Shown here: piece after piece, positions 22,840 to 31,189 of the stretch
Position numbering within the stretch: the stretch's first letter is position 1
How the letters are laid out: every line of letters begins with the position of its first letter
Assembly: GCA_963542625.1 (NCBI GenBank)
Contig: CAUTXO010000002.1
Location: 11,801 to 75,800, forward strand
Direction: 5' to 3'
DNA: 64,000 nucleotides
From: CAUTXO01 sp963542625
GTDB lineage: Bacteria > Campylobacterota > Campylobacteria > Campylobacterales > SZUA-545
Notes under the pieces: model-generated
Database searches by the model: none
Seen by the model: the letters and a program-made list of their open reading frames with translations, nothing else
Told to the model about the DNA's origin: nothing
Program-made: the position numbers and the translations under genes

Positions 22840-25530
22840 ATGAAGCGGCTTTTATTTGCAGGGCTTTTGTTCACTAGTGCGGGCGCTGGTGGTGTTTTGA
22901 GCGCTCAAGATCTTAGGCAAGATTCAAGCGTCACGCAAGATTCAAGCGCGGCGCAAGATCTAAGGCAAAGCGCACAAGATCTTAGCGCCCGTGGTGAAAA
23001 CGGCTTAGCCTTTTATGGCGATTTTGCCAAGAGCGCAGGGCTTAAAGCGGCTCAAGATGCCAAAGATCCTAAGCCAAGCACCGCGCAAGATCTAAGGGCA
23101 CAAGGCGGGGATCTTAGCGCTCGCAAAATCTCGCGGGAGAGTTTGCAAGGGGGCAAGATCTTGGGGCAAGATCTAGGGGAGCGCGCTCCTAGCGTGCGGG
23201 TGCAATATTTAGCAGACGCGGCTTTGCCCGCGCGTGCTCTCTCTAGCTTTGCCACGCCACGCAATAAGCCAAGCGCTGTGCAAGATCTAAGGCAAGGGCT
23301 AGCCTTGCAAGATCTAAGCCAAGATTCAAACGCCAAAGATCCCGCGCAAGATCTTGCCAAAGATCCTAAGCCAAACGCCGTGCGAGATCTTAATCAAAAT
23401 CCAAGCACGGCTCAAGAAACAAACGCAACAAGGGCGCAAACAAAGCTAGAGAGCGTGCTAGTGCGCGAAAAATCAGAAGAAGAAAAAATCGCGCGCATTC
23501 CATCGACCGTCTTTTTGTTTAAGGCTCAAGATCTTGCTAAGCGCGGGACGACGGAGCTTTTTGATACCTTTGTGAGCGAGCCGGGCGTGTATGTTAATGG
23601 CGGCTCAGGGCGGGTGCAAAACTTCAAGATCCGCGGGCTAACGGGCAATAGAATCACCGTGATAAAAGACGGCGTGGCTGTTAGCGACGGCTTTGGCGCG
23701 GACGATGTGAATGACGTGCTTGGTATGAATACCTTTAACATAAACGATCTAAAGCAAGTTAAGATCATAAAAGGCGCTAGCTCCACTTCGCATTACGGCT
23801 CAAGCGCTATTGGCGCGGTGGTTAGCTTTGAATCCAAAGAACCGCTTGATTACTTAGGCGGGGCGGATTCTTACGCCGAGCTTGGCTATAAATTCCACAG
23901 CATAAACGACAAGCACAGGGGCGAATTTGCCCTAGCAAGAAAGCTCTATACAAGCGATGCAAACACAAGCGCTTTGGATCTCTCCCTTAGCGGCGGGTAT
24001 TCATACGGCAGGCATACGAAAAATTACGAACAAAACGTGTATGAGCGCTGGATTGATACCTATAATGCTGATCTTCAAGCAGGCGCGCAGCTAGGCGATT
24101 TTTACGTGCTACTTGCCGTGGGGACTTACAAAGAATACGCCAGGCGTAAAGATGGTATTGTGCCTACGCAATACGATGGCAAGTGGAGAAAGCGCTCGTT
24201 TTGGGAGCAGAAATTCACGACTACGCATTACGCGCGTGGGGCTTTGCATTACGAGCCCGCCACGCCTTATGTTGATTACATCAAAACGCTTGCATATTAC
24301 AGGCAAACGACGAACGATCAAGACAAAAACATCTTGATGGAGCGCAACAAAATAGGCGCGCATAACGTCATAGAAAAGAAGCGTCAGGTAGAAACAAGGC
24401 GTTTTGCGGATAGATCCGTGGGGCTAAAAATAAATGGCAAAAGCCAGTTTGCAGACGCCGCCCCAGCTGCGCCTGACGTGCTTTATGGCTTAGATCTTAA
24501 GGCCTCGCGCTTTGAGCGCCCCGTGCGCATTAACACAAAAGACGACGAAAAAACCAAGCGCGTTTTTAAAGAGCCATTCCGCAAAGCCAAAACGCTTACA
24601 ACGGGCGCTTACGTTGATGTCAATACGCATCTTGGCGCTTTTGAGCTCTCTCCTAGTTTGCGCGCGGAAATTACACGGCTAGAGCCCCAAGAGCACAAAG
24701 AAAACGATAACAACGGCAGCTTAACTTCGCGTGAGATCTCGCCGATGGCGTCTTTAAAATACAATCAAACAGATGAGCTAAACTATTACATTACGTATTC
24801 ATACGGCTTTAAAGGTCCTTCTTACGACAAGGTCTATGGCTACATTCCGCATTTGTTTTTGGGAAACCCTATAGCGGATTTTGTCATTGAGCCAAATCTT
24901 GGCCTAAAAACGGAGAAATCGCACAACTGGGAGCTTGGCACGAAGTATTACGCGGGCGATAATTCGCTAAGCATCGCGCTGTTTTACTCCAAATATCAAG
25001 ACTTCATCGCCCCGCGCTACATCAAGCAATTTACCAACTACTGGGTGGTGCAGTTTGTCAATATCACAGGGCAAGAAATTTACGGCGCAGAGCTTTCCGC
25101 GCGCACTAAAGTCAATAATTTTAACCTAAGCCTTACGCTTGGCGTAGTTGATGGCAAGGAAGACGATGGCAACTACGCGCGCACAATCACGCCGCTTGAG
25201 GGTAACGCGCGCGCGGAATACGAGCGGGGCGGTTTTTACGGCTTTTTGCAGGGGAATTTTGCGGGCGAAATGACGCGCGTCCCGCATAATTGCTCCAACT
25301 TTGAAACAAAAGAAGACGGGCTAAAGTGCAGCGGCGCTAGCGGCTGGTTTGCCCTAGATCTTGGCGCGGGCTTTAGGGGCAAGAGCTTTGAAGTGAATTT
25401 ATCCGCCTACAACGTGCTAGACAAAAAATATTTGCGTTACCAAGAAATAGCGGGCCAATTAGCCGAGAACACCGCCTACGACAATATGGCAAGCAGGTAT
25501 TTTAACCTAGGGGCGCGCGTATGGTTTTGA
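22840..25530 (+). CDS. TonB-dependent outer-membrane receptor, haem/haemoglobin type
   Basis: An 896-residue TonB-dependent receptor. A signal peptide (1-22) is followed by about 180 residues of Gln-Asp-Leu/Lys-Asp-Pro repeats written by RGATCY sites. A normal plug domain (about 205-320, with VYVNGGSGRVQNFKIRGLTG) and a beta barrel ending in VWF come next. In the barrel, FKGP and EPNLGLKTEKSHNWELG resemble the FRAP and NPNL boxes of haem receptors, with a His (YIPHLFLGNP) between them. Haem or haemoglobin is therefore the favoured ligand, by inference. It lies 11 bases after the lipoprotein gene, and its 3' end overlaps the start of the protease gene. Confidence 0.85.
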   Translation: MKRLLFAGLLFTSAGAGGVLSAQDLRQDSSVTQDSSAAQDLRQSAQDLSARGENGLAFYGDFAKSAGLKAAQDAKDPKPSTAQDLRAQGGDLSARKISRESLQGGKILGQDLGERAPSVRVQYLADAALPARALSSFATPRNKPSAVQDLRQGLALQDLSQDSNAKDPAQDLAKDPKPNAVRDLNQNPSTAQETNATRAQTKLESVLVREKSEEEKIARIPSTVFLFKAQDLAKRGTTELFDTFVSEPGVYVNGGSGRVQNFKIRGLTGNRITVIKDGVAVSDGFGADDVNDVLGMNTFNINDLKQVKIIKGASSTSHYGSSAIGAVVSFESKEPLDYLGGADSYAELGYKFHSINDKHRGEFALARKLYTSDANTSALDLSLSGGYSYGRHTKNYEQNVYERWIDTYNADLQAGAQLGDFYVLLAVGTYKEYARRKDGIVPTQYDGKWRKRSFWEQKFTTTHYARGALHYEPATPYVDYIKTLAYYRQTTNDQDKNILMERNKIGAHNVIEKKRQVETRRFADRSVGLKINGKSQFADAAPAAPDVLYGLDLKASRFERPVRINTKDDEKTKRVFKEPFRKAKTLTTGAYVDVNTHLGAFELSPSLRAEITRLEPQEHKENDNNGSLTSREISPMASLKYNQTDELNYYITYSYGFKGPSYDKVYGYIPHLFLGNPIADFVIEPNLGLKTEKSHNWELGTKYYAGDNSLSIALFYSKYQDFIAPRYIKQFTNYWVVQFVNITGQEIYGAELSARTKVNNFNLSLTLGVVDGKEDDGNYARTITPLEGNARAEYERGGFYGFLQGNFAGEMTRVPHNCSNFETKEDGLKCSGASGWFALDLGAGFRGKSFEVNLSAYNVLDKKYLRYQEIAGQLAENTAYDNMASRYFNLGARVWF
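22900..23420 (+). repeat. In-frame RGATCY repeat tract within the TonB receptor
   Basis: Many AAGATCTTA/CAAGATCTA-like units read in the GAT-CTN frame, giving QDLRQ, AQDL, KDPK type peptides. They lie between the signal peptide and the plug domain, where a flexible insert is least harmful. Receptor homologues would be expected to lack this stretch. Confidence 0.85.
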
Positions 25531-27773
25531 GAGTTTTAGCACCCGTGGCGGTGGCGCTTGCCTTGCTAGGATCTTGCGGCGGTGGTGGATCTAGCAGCAG
25601 CGCGCAAAGCGACGCAAACACACCAAAAGGGTGCAGGGGCAGCGGCTTTAAACCCGCCTTACCCTTTACGCACAGAAAAATAGCGCCCGCTGAAAACGAG
25701 ATAAAAAGCTACGCGGCGGCTATGAAGTTTGATGGCTTTTATGGGATCTTAGAGTTTCCAAGTAGCACGGCTAGCGTGCAAAATAAGGAGCAAGCGCGCG
25801 CCTTTTTGCTAGAGCATTTGCGCTATCAGTTTGACGCGCTAGGCTTAGCGCCCGCGCTTGAGTTTCATTCAGAGCTTGCCACGCCAAAGGCTAGGACGTA
25901 TAAATTCACGCAAGGGGGCACGAGCGCGGCTTGCGGATCTAGCATTAATTTAACCACAATAGACGGCAAGCCCTTTAAGATCTACGCGCTAGTGGCGGAC
26001 ACGAAAACTTGCAAGGCGCACACAGAATACGAGCAATACCCGCCTGAGTTTGTTGCCCTTATGCCCCCACGTGGCAAGCCAGAAAAAACAAAAACCCTTA
26101 TTTTTGACCCAGACGCCCTTACGATGACCCGCGGTGCGCTTGCTAGGCCTAAAGATTCAGCGTCTTTTGCAGACGTGATAGCGGATAATCTCTACCTAGA
26201 AAAAGACGTTACGGCAAGTAGGGCAGGCGGCAAGCTGTATTTTGCAAACGAGCGGCTCATTGGCGTAGATCTTAACTGGCTTCAGCGCGCCCCAAACGAA
26301 GCGCTAGAACCCGATGAAAATTGTCAAGGCTTGCAAACAGAGTTTCGCGCTAAGGTTGGCGGCAAGAGCTTTGGCGACCAAATGGCGTTTTGGCATATTA
26401 ACGATTCGATGGATTATTTAGAGCGCCTAGGCTATAAGATCTTTAACGGCCCGCTACTTTATGACGCAAGCGCGCAAACGTCCGTTTATTATCCGTCTTT
26501 GAAGCTGATTTTATACGGCGTGCGTGGTTCGCTTGATGCGCTTGATGCGTCCATTATCCGCCACGAGTTCGGCCACGCCGTCAATTACCATTTAGTAAGC
26601 GATTTTAAAGCAGGCGACACGGGCGCAATATCTGAAGGCTTTGCGGATTTTTGGGCGGGCGCGCATAACCTTTGGACGCAACGCGACGCCGTCGAGCCTT
26701 ACGAGCTTGACGCGATGTTTTTGTTTGATAACCACTTCTTTTTGGAAGCGGGCGTGGAGAGAAGGCGGCTTGATGAGATGGTGCTTTATAACCCGCACAA
26801 GGACTACCCCGCGCATTTGTATAAGGGCGACCAAATCAACTCCTACCCGCTATTCCAAAGCTTAAAAGAAGCCGTGAGCGCATACGCCTTTAGATCTTAC
26901 GACGCCGTTCGTTTTAAGCAAGCTTACGACGAGATGATAACTTGCGTGCTAGAGGGCACGGCGGGGCTTGGATACGCCACAAAGTCTCATCAATACGCAA
27001 GATCTATCGTAGAAACTGCTAGGCGGCTTTACCCAGACAAGCCATACGCCAAGATTTTCGAGAAATACTACAAGAAAAACAACAGCTTGCAAGATCCATT
27101 AAGCCTTGAAGCGCCTAGTGCTTACGCGCTACAAAAGGCGCAGCTAAACCTTAAAAATATGAGTTTTGAACCGTTAGCGGTGCAGGCGGAAATTAACGGC
27201 GAACAAAGATTTTTTACTCTTGCGCGTGGGGAAACTAAAAGCCTTGACGTGGCGGATATGCAAAATCTAGCGTGCAAGGCAAAGCAAGACGTCAAGGTAA
27301 CTTTAAGCGCAAAGGCTAGCGGGCAAATAGCCCTTAGGCAAGAGCAGGAGTTTAGGTTTTTTAAGGGCGAGCCCGAGAAAATGGAATATAACACGCCGCA
27401 AAAGCTAAAAGACGCGCAAAAGTCAAAATCCAGGCTCTCGCCCGATAGAGCGGGCGTTACGAGCTTTGAGCTAGATATCCCAGGCGGTGTGATAGGCGAA
27501 TTTTTTAGCGTGGGCTTTGATATAGAGCACGAGGACTCAAGCGAGCTAAGGGTTACTTTAACCACGCCTGATAGCTTTGGCAATAAGGACTACGAGCTAG
27601 CGCGCGGCACGGGGGAGCGTGAGTTTAAAAGAGTTTTAAACTTGGATAGTTTGCAAGATCTAAGGGGCAAGGAGGCAGGGGGCAAGTGGAAACTTAGAGT
27701 TTATGACAGCTCGCACGGTAACACGGGGAGCTTAAAAAGTTGGTTTATAGCAAAGGATATTAAATGCAATTAA
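25521..27773 (+). CDS. Lipoprotein zinc metalloprotease (M4/M36-like) with C-terminal P domain
   Basis: A 750-residue exported lipoprotein protease. The signal peptide ends in LLGSC, followed by GGGGSSSS. An N-terminal propeptide-like region (about 60-170) precedes the catalytic domain. HEFGH starts near residue 348, and GAISEGFADFWA about 30 residues on supplies the third zinc ligand Glu. This is the gluzincin arrangement of fungalysin and thermolysin relatives. The last 120 residues (from about 630) form a proprotein-convertase P/Homo B domain. It overlaps the TonB receptor gene by ten bases. I infer that it cleaves host proteins at the cell surface, possibly haem proteins; the substrate is unproven. 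Confidence 0.85.
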   Translation: MVLRVLAPVAVALALLGSCGGGGSSSSAQSDANTPKGCRGSGFKPALPFTHRKIAPAENEIKSYAAAMKFDGFYGILEFPSSTASVQNKEQARAFLLEHLRYQFDALGLAPALEFHSELATPKARTYKFTQGGTSAACGSSINLTTIDGKPFKIYALVADTKTCKAHTEYEQYPPEFVALMPPRGKPEKTKTLIFDPDALTMTRGALARPKDSASFADVIADNLYLEKDVTASRAGGKLYFANERLIGVDLNWLQRAPNEALEPDENCQGLQTEFRAKVGGKSFGDQMAFWHINDSMDYLERLGYKIFNGPLLYDASAQTSVYYPSLKLILYGVRGSLDALDASIIRHEFGHAVNYHLVSDFKAGDTGAISEGFADFWAGAHNLWTQRDAVEPYELDAMFLFDNHFFLEAGVERRRLDEMVLYNPHKDYPAHLYKGDQINSYPLFQSLKEAVSAYAFRSYDAVRFKQAYDEMITCVLEGTAGLGYATKSHQYARSIVETARRLYPDKPYAKIFEKYYKKNNSLQDPLSLEAPSAYALQKAQLNLKNMSFEPLAVQAEINGEQRFFTLARGETKSLDVADMQNLACKAKQDVKVTLSAKASGQIALRQEQEFRFFKGEPEKMEYNTPQKLKDAQKSKSRLSPDRAGVTSFELDIPGGVIGEFFSVGFDIEHEDSSELRVTLTTPDSFGNKDYELARGTGEREFKRVLNLDSLQDLRGKEAGGKWKLRVYDSSHGNTGSLKSWFIAKDIKCN

Positions 27774-27783
27774 AGGATAAAAA

Positions 27784-29511
27784 ATGCAAAAAGTGCTTTT
27801 TTTAGGCGCTGCGATGCTGATTTTTTCAGCTTGCGGCGGTGGCGGCGGCTCTAGTAGCAAGCAAGAAAGCCTAGACTACACGCTAAGCTTTAAGCTAGAC
27901 GAGCAAATAGCAAACGGGGCAAAGCAGGCGGTGTTTTGCGTTGATAAAGACAGCAACTCGCAATGCAATGAGTATGACGCCAAAAAGCTAGACCCGCACC
28001 AAACGGTGCGCTTTACTTCGGCGGATAAACGTATGCAAACCTATCCGCTCCTTGCTGTGGTAACGGACAAAGACGGCAGCTCCTATCCCGTTTCTCACGC
28101 GCCAGCGACCGATGGCACGACGTCCGTGCTTAGTTTTCGCTCTACGCTAAGGGCGGCTTTTAAGGCAGAGGGCAAGGACGGCGAGCTTGAAATGATTTTA
28201 AAAGAAATTAACCCAGGCGCGACCTTTGATAGCAACCTAAAGGGCTTGATTAAATTGCTTAGCAAGGAGCAAAGAACCATATATGAACTATCGAACTTGC
28301 TAAAAGAAGATCTTAAAAAAATGATGAGCAATTTAGACGAAGCAAGCCTAAAAACGCTAAGCAAAAGCATAGCAGAGCGGGCAAATGCAGCGGTAAATTC
28401 GCTTATTTTGCATAAAACTGGCATCACGAAATTTTATGATGCTGAGACGGATAACGGCAAAGATAGCGAACCAGATGAATATAAAGGGCAAGATGCATCA
28501 TTTAAGAAAGGGAAAGATTTTGTGTGGGAAAAGCTGGATAAAGACGGCAAGCCTTTGGCTGATAACGCTATGGATTATGCTTGCGTTAAAGACAAGGCAA
28601 CGGGGCTTATTTGGGAGATAAAATCAGACGACGAAGCAAGCCCTAACTATAAATTTAGCACCTTTGTTTTGCGCACCAAATATTACTGGGGCAATGACCA
28701 AGAGTTTGAAAATTACGAGACCACAAAAGAAGTTAAGGAATTATCAGACGGAAAATTGAGCTTTGTATCCGTGCCTAAAAAGGACAGCAGCGGTAACAAG
28801 ATCTCTGTCATTAAATGCAATTTAAACGGTGGCAATGATGTTAAGAAATGCACGACGCAAAATTACGCAAAATATCTTAATGAGTATAACGGTGGCAAGG
28901 GTTATTGTGGTAAGAAAAATTGGCGCTTGCCAAGGACGGCTGAGTTTTATAACATCGCAGATCTTAGCCTAACAGCTGATGAATCAAACTCGCTTGAATT
29001 TATATCCGTTGAGTTTAGATCAAGCAACGATTACGGCATAAGAAAGGATAAAACAACGCTTTACAGAAGTTTGCCAGCTATTTTTAAAGATCTTCCCACA
29101 AAAGCTGACGTGAATCCGTCAATAATCAGCGATGGCTTAAAGAAGCTTTTAGAATCGAATCAAGGCAAGGAAGACGGTTGCAAGAATAAAAAGGAAGAAT
29201 GCAAGAAAGCCATTGAGCCATATTTGGATTCATTATACAAGGCAAACATAAAAGGTTTTATTGGGATTGAAGACTACTTTGCATACTGGCTTGACGATTT
29301 TAGCGTTAGCTATGAAAGCAAAGACGAAGATCACCCAGAAAACGTTACTTTAGTTCGTGTTTTAAACTCTTTTAACGCTCTTAGTAAAACGCCATCAAGT
29401 GTTAGAACAAGCGGTTTTGGCTCCTGCCAAAGGGTCTCTAAAGACCAAAAAGAAGAAGATCTATGCCTATACAAAACAGCACTACCTGTGAGAATGGTAG
29501 CAAAGGATTAA
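27784..29511 (+). CDS. Lcl/DUF1566-domain lipoprotein
   Basis: A 575-residue lipoprotein with signal peptide ending LIFSAC and a GGGGGSSS tether. The region to about residue 200 is helical and acidic, without a recognised domain. A Lcl/DUF1566-like module follows (about 250-570), with ATGLIWEIKSD and KNWRLPRTAEFYNI matching the repeat pattern of the first operon gene and Cys residues probably in disulfides. It lies ten bases after the protease gene behind AAAGGA. It is probably displayed on the surface and works with the protease or receptor, by context only. Confidence 0.75.
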   Translation: MQKVLFLGAAMLIFSACGGGGGSSSKQESLDYTLSFKLDEQIANGAKQAVFCVDKDSNSQCNEYDAKKLDPHQTVRFTSADKRMQTYPLLAVVTDKDGSSYPVSHAPATDGTTSVLSFRSTLRAAFKAEGKDGELEMILKEINPGATFDSNLKGLIKLLSKEQRTIYELSNLLKEDLKKMMSNLDEASLKTLSKSIAERANAAVNSLILHKTGITKFYDAETDNGKDSEPDEYKGQDASFKKGKDFVWEKLDKDGKPLADNAMDYACVKDKATGLIWEIKSDDEASPNYKFSTFVLRTKYYWGNDQEFENYETTKEVKELSDGKLSFVSVPKKDSSGNKISVIKCNLNGGNDVKKCTTQNYAKYLNEYNGGKGYCGKKNWRLPRTAEFYNIADLSLTADESNSLEFISVEFRSSNDYGIRKDKTTLYRSLPAIFKDLPTKADVNPSIISDGLKKLLESNQGKEDGCKNKKEECKKAIEPYLDSLYKANIKGFIGIEDYFAYWLDDFSVSYESKDEDHPENVTLVRVLNSFNALSKTPSSVRTSGFGSCQRVSKDQKEEDLCLYKTALPVRMVAKD

Positions 29512-29513
29512 AA

Positions 29514-30104
29514 ATGAAAAAAACGCTTTATTTTTTACTTGCCGCGCTTTATTTGCACGCTGGCGTTGCTCAAGAATGCTTAGAAAGTGTGGAAAAAACA
29601 GCACCGAACACTCGTTTTAAAATAGACGGCGCAAATAAAAAAATTGTTAAAGATCTAGCCACGGGGCTAACCTGGCTTCGTTGCCCGCTGAATCAAACTT
29701 TTGATGAGAAAAACTCTGCCTGCAAGGCTGATGCAAATTACGTTCAAATGGGCGTAAAAAGTTTTAAAGAAGCTCTGAAAAAGGTGCAAGAGTTTAACGC
29801 CGACTCCGCAAAAGCGATGGGTAAAACCTGGCGACTCCCTAATGCAAAAGAAATGCTTAGCATATTAGAAGCTTCTTGCGTTAAGCCAGCGCTAAATAGC
29901 GTGTATTTTCCGATAGATTACGTAAGCGAGTCAGATTTTTACAAGTCGGCGTTTTACTTTTGGACTTCTACGCCAGTTTTTAACGACGACACGGGCAACA
30001 TTTTGATTTTTACCAGCGTTAATGGATCCATTATGGATCCGCAAGAGCCAGATCAATCCACAGATCCAACCGCAGGCTTTGGCATTTTGCTGGTAACAGA
30101 TTAA
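29514..30104 (+). CDS. Secreted Lcl/DUF1566-domain protein
   Basis: A 196-residue exported protein. A signal peptide (about 1-19, ending HAGVAQ) is followed by a single Lcl/DUF1566 module: LATGLTWLRCPLNQTF, then KTWRLPNAKEMLSIL, and a C-terminal FWTSTP. It lacks a lipobox, so it is periplasmic or released. The start is ATG 29514 with AAAGGA seven bases upstream; the longer frame from 29463 lies inside the previous gene. It closes the operon that starts at 21671. A hairpin (TGGGCG/CGCCCA) lies just after its stop at about 30108-30126 and may end the transcript. Confidence 0.78.
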   Translation: MKKTLYFLLAALYLHAGVAQECLESVEKTAPNTRFKIDGANKKIVKDLATGLTWLRCPLNQTFDEKNSACKADANYVQMGVKSFKEALKKVQEFNADSAKAMGKTWRLPNAKEMLSILEASCVKPALNSVYFPIDYVSESDFYKSAFYFWTSTPVFNDDTGNILIFTSVNGSIMDPQEPDQSTDPTAGFGILLVTD

Positions 30105-30141
30105 TTTTGGGCGTTCCTTGCGCCCACCCCGCCGCCATTTA

Positions 30142-30163
30142 AGATCTTAGCGCGCTAAGATCT
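30142..30163. repeat. Perfect 22-base palindrome built from two AGATCT sites
   Basis: Two AGATCTTA-type units in inverted orientation around GCGC make a perfect 22-base dyad between two convergent genes. It could form a hairpin in both transcripts, but no T run follows. The rest of 30105-30208 holds three more GATC sites. Confidence 0.7.
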
Positions 30164-30208
30164 AGGCTAAGATCCTAAGATCCAAGCCAAGATCCCCGCC
30201 CCCGCCGC

Positions 30209-30982
30209 TCAGTTTTTCGTTAATTCGCCAAAGACTTTTTTGACGATGCTTTTTGTTTGCCCGGCGGGGTTTTTTCTAATTTCTTTTTCTTTTTCGGAGA
30301 TGACCGCAAACAAGCCGTCGATGGTCTTTTTGCAAACGTAATCGTTAATATCCTGCGCACCGTCAAGCTTTTGCGTGTCTAGCCCAAGCTTTTTAAAGCC
30401 TTCTAGGTAGCTTGAATTTTTGATTTTTTCCTTATAAAAACCATTTAATTTTTCATAGTATTTTGCAACGTTGTTTTTGCTAACCGTGCCTTTAACGACG
30501 GGCTTTATTTCTTGCTCGAGCTCGGCGTAGGACGTTTTTTTGAAGTAATCGCTAAGCGCCGCGTCGCCGCCGAATAGGATCTTTTTTGCGTCGTCAATAT
30601 CCATTTTTTTGATGGCTTTTGCAAAGATCTTCCTCGTTTTTGCGCTCGCTTGGCTTGCCGCTGTATTCATAGAAACGACAAGATCTTGCGTTAATTTCTC
30701 CTGCCCGAGCTTTTTTGCCACCTTTTCTATACCACTAAATTCGTGCGGCAGCGGTATCCGCACAGCCGAATTTAAAAAGCCGTCTTTCTTGCCAAGCGTT
30801 TTAATGGCGTAATCCGCGCTAAAATCCAGTGCCTCTTTGAGCCCGGATTTTATGGTGCCATCTTTTAGCGTGGTTGTTTTTGGCTTTTTGTCCTCTAGGA
30901 GCTCCTTTGTGAGCTTTTTATAGTCAAAAAGCTCAGCCCCTAAAAGCGCCGCAAGAAGCAAAAAAAGTAAGGTTTTTTTCAT
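30209..30982 (-). CDS. DUF4197 family exported protein
   Basis: A 257-residue protein with a cleavable signal peptide (MKKTLLFLLLAALLGAELF) and a helical DUF4197-type body. Recognisable elements are SGLKEALDFSADYAI, NSAVRIPLP near residue 80, and IDDAKKILFGGDAALSDYFK near 130. The family is periplasmic and of unknown function. ATG at 30982 with AAGGA upstream. It is monocistronic, convergent to the Lcl operon and divergent from the chemoreceptor gene. Confidence 0.85.
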   Translation of the reverse strand: MKKTLLFLLLAALLGAELFDYKKLTKELLEDKKPKTTTLKDGTIKSGLKEALDFSADYAIKTLGKKDGFLNSAVRIPLPHEFSGIEKVAKKLGQEKLTQDLVVSMNTAASQASAKTRKIFAKAIKKMDIDDAKKILFGGDAALSDYFKKTSYAELEQEIKPVVKGTVSKNNVAKYYEKLNGFYKEKIKNSSYLEGFKKLGLDTQKLDGAQDINDYVCKKTIDGLFAVISEKEKEIRKNPAGQTKSIVKKVFGELTKN

Positions 30983-31054
30983 AAAAATCCTTTATAAAAC
31001 GCGGATTTTAGCTTATTTACCTTTGCGCTAACAGATCTAAGCCAGCCAAATGCA

Positions 31055-31104
31055 CGCATAGCGCACGCCCAAACCGCGCGCCTAGAAGATCCGTGCGCTA
31101 TGCG
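31055..31104. promoter_or_regulatory. 13-base inverted repeat upstream of the chemoreceptor gene
   Basis: CGCATAGCGCACG at 31055-31067 pairs perfectly with 31092-31104 across a 24-base loop. It sits between divergent genes, about 50 bases before a TAAAAT box (31154-31159) for the chemoreceptor. It may be an operator or an RNA hairpin; no T run follows. Confidence 0.4.
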
Positions 31105-31189
31105 CCACTACAAAAAACGCAAAACAGTGGCAACTTTACAAGCTCTCTTTTCCTAAAATAGCGCGCTTATTTATTTTAAAGGCTTTGTG

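Noticed and set aside
25575..25600. Poly-Gly codons of the protease and of the 27784 lipoprotein as slippage tracts
   Set aside because: The Gly codons are mixed (GGC, GGT, GGA), so no homopolymer exists there, unlike at 21722.
27122..27583. 153-codon frame antisense to the P domain of the metalloprotease
   Set aside because: It is opposite a well-supported domain, with Ser/Leu-rich shadow composition.
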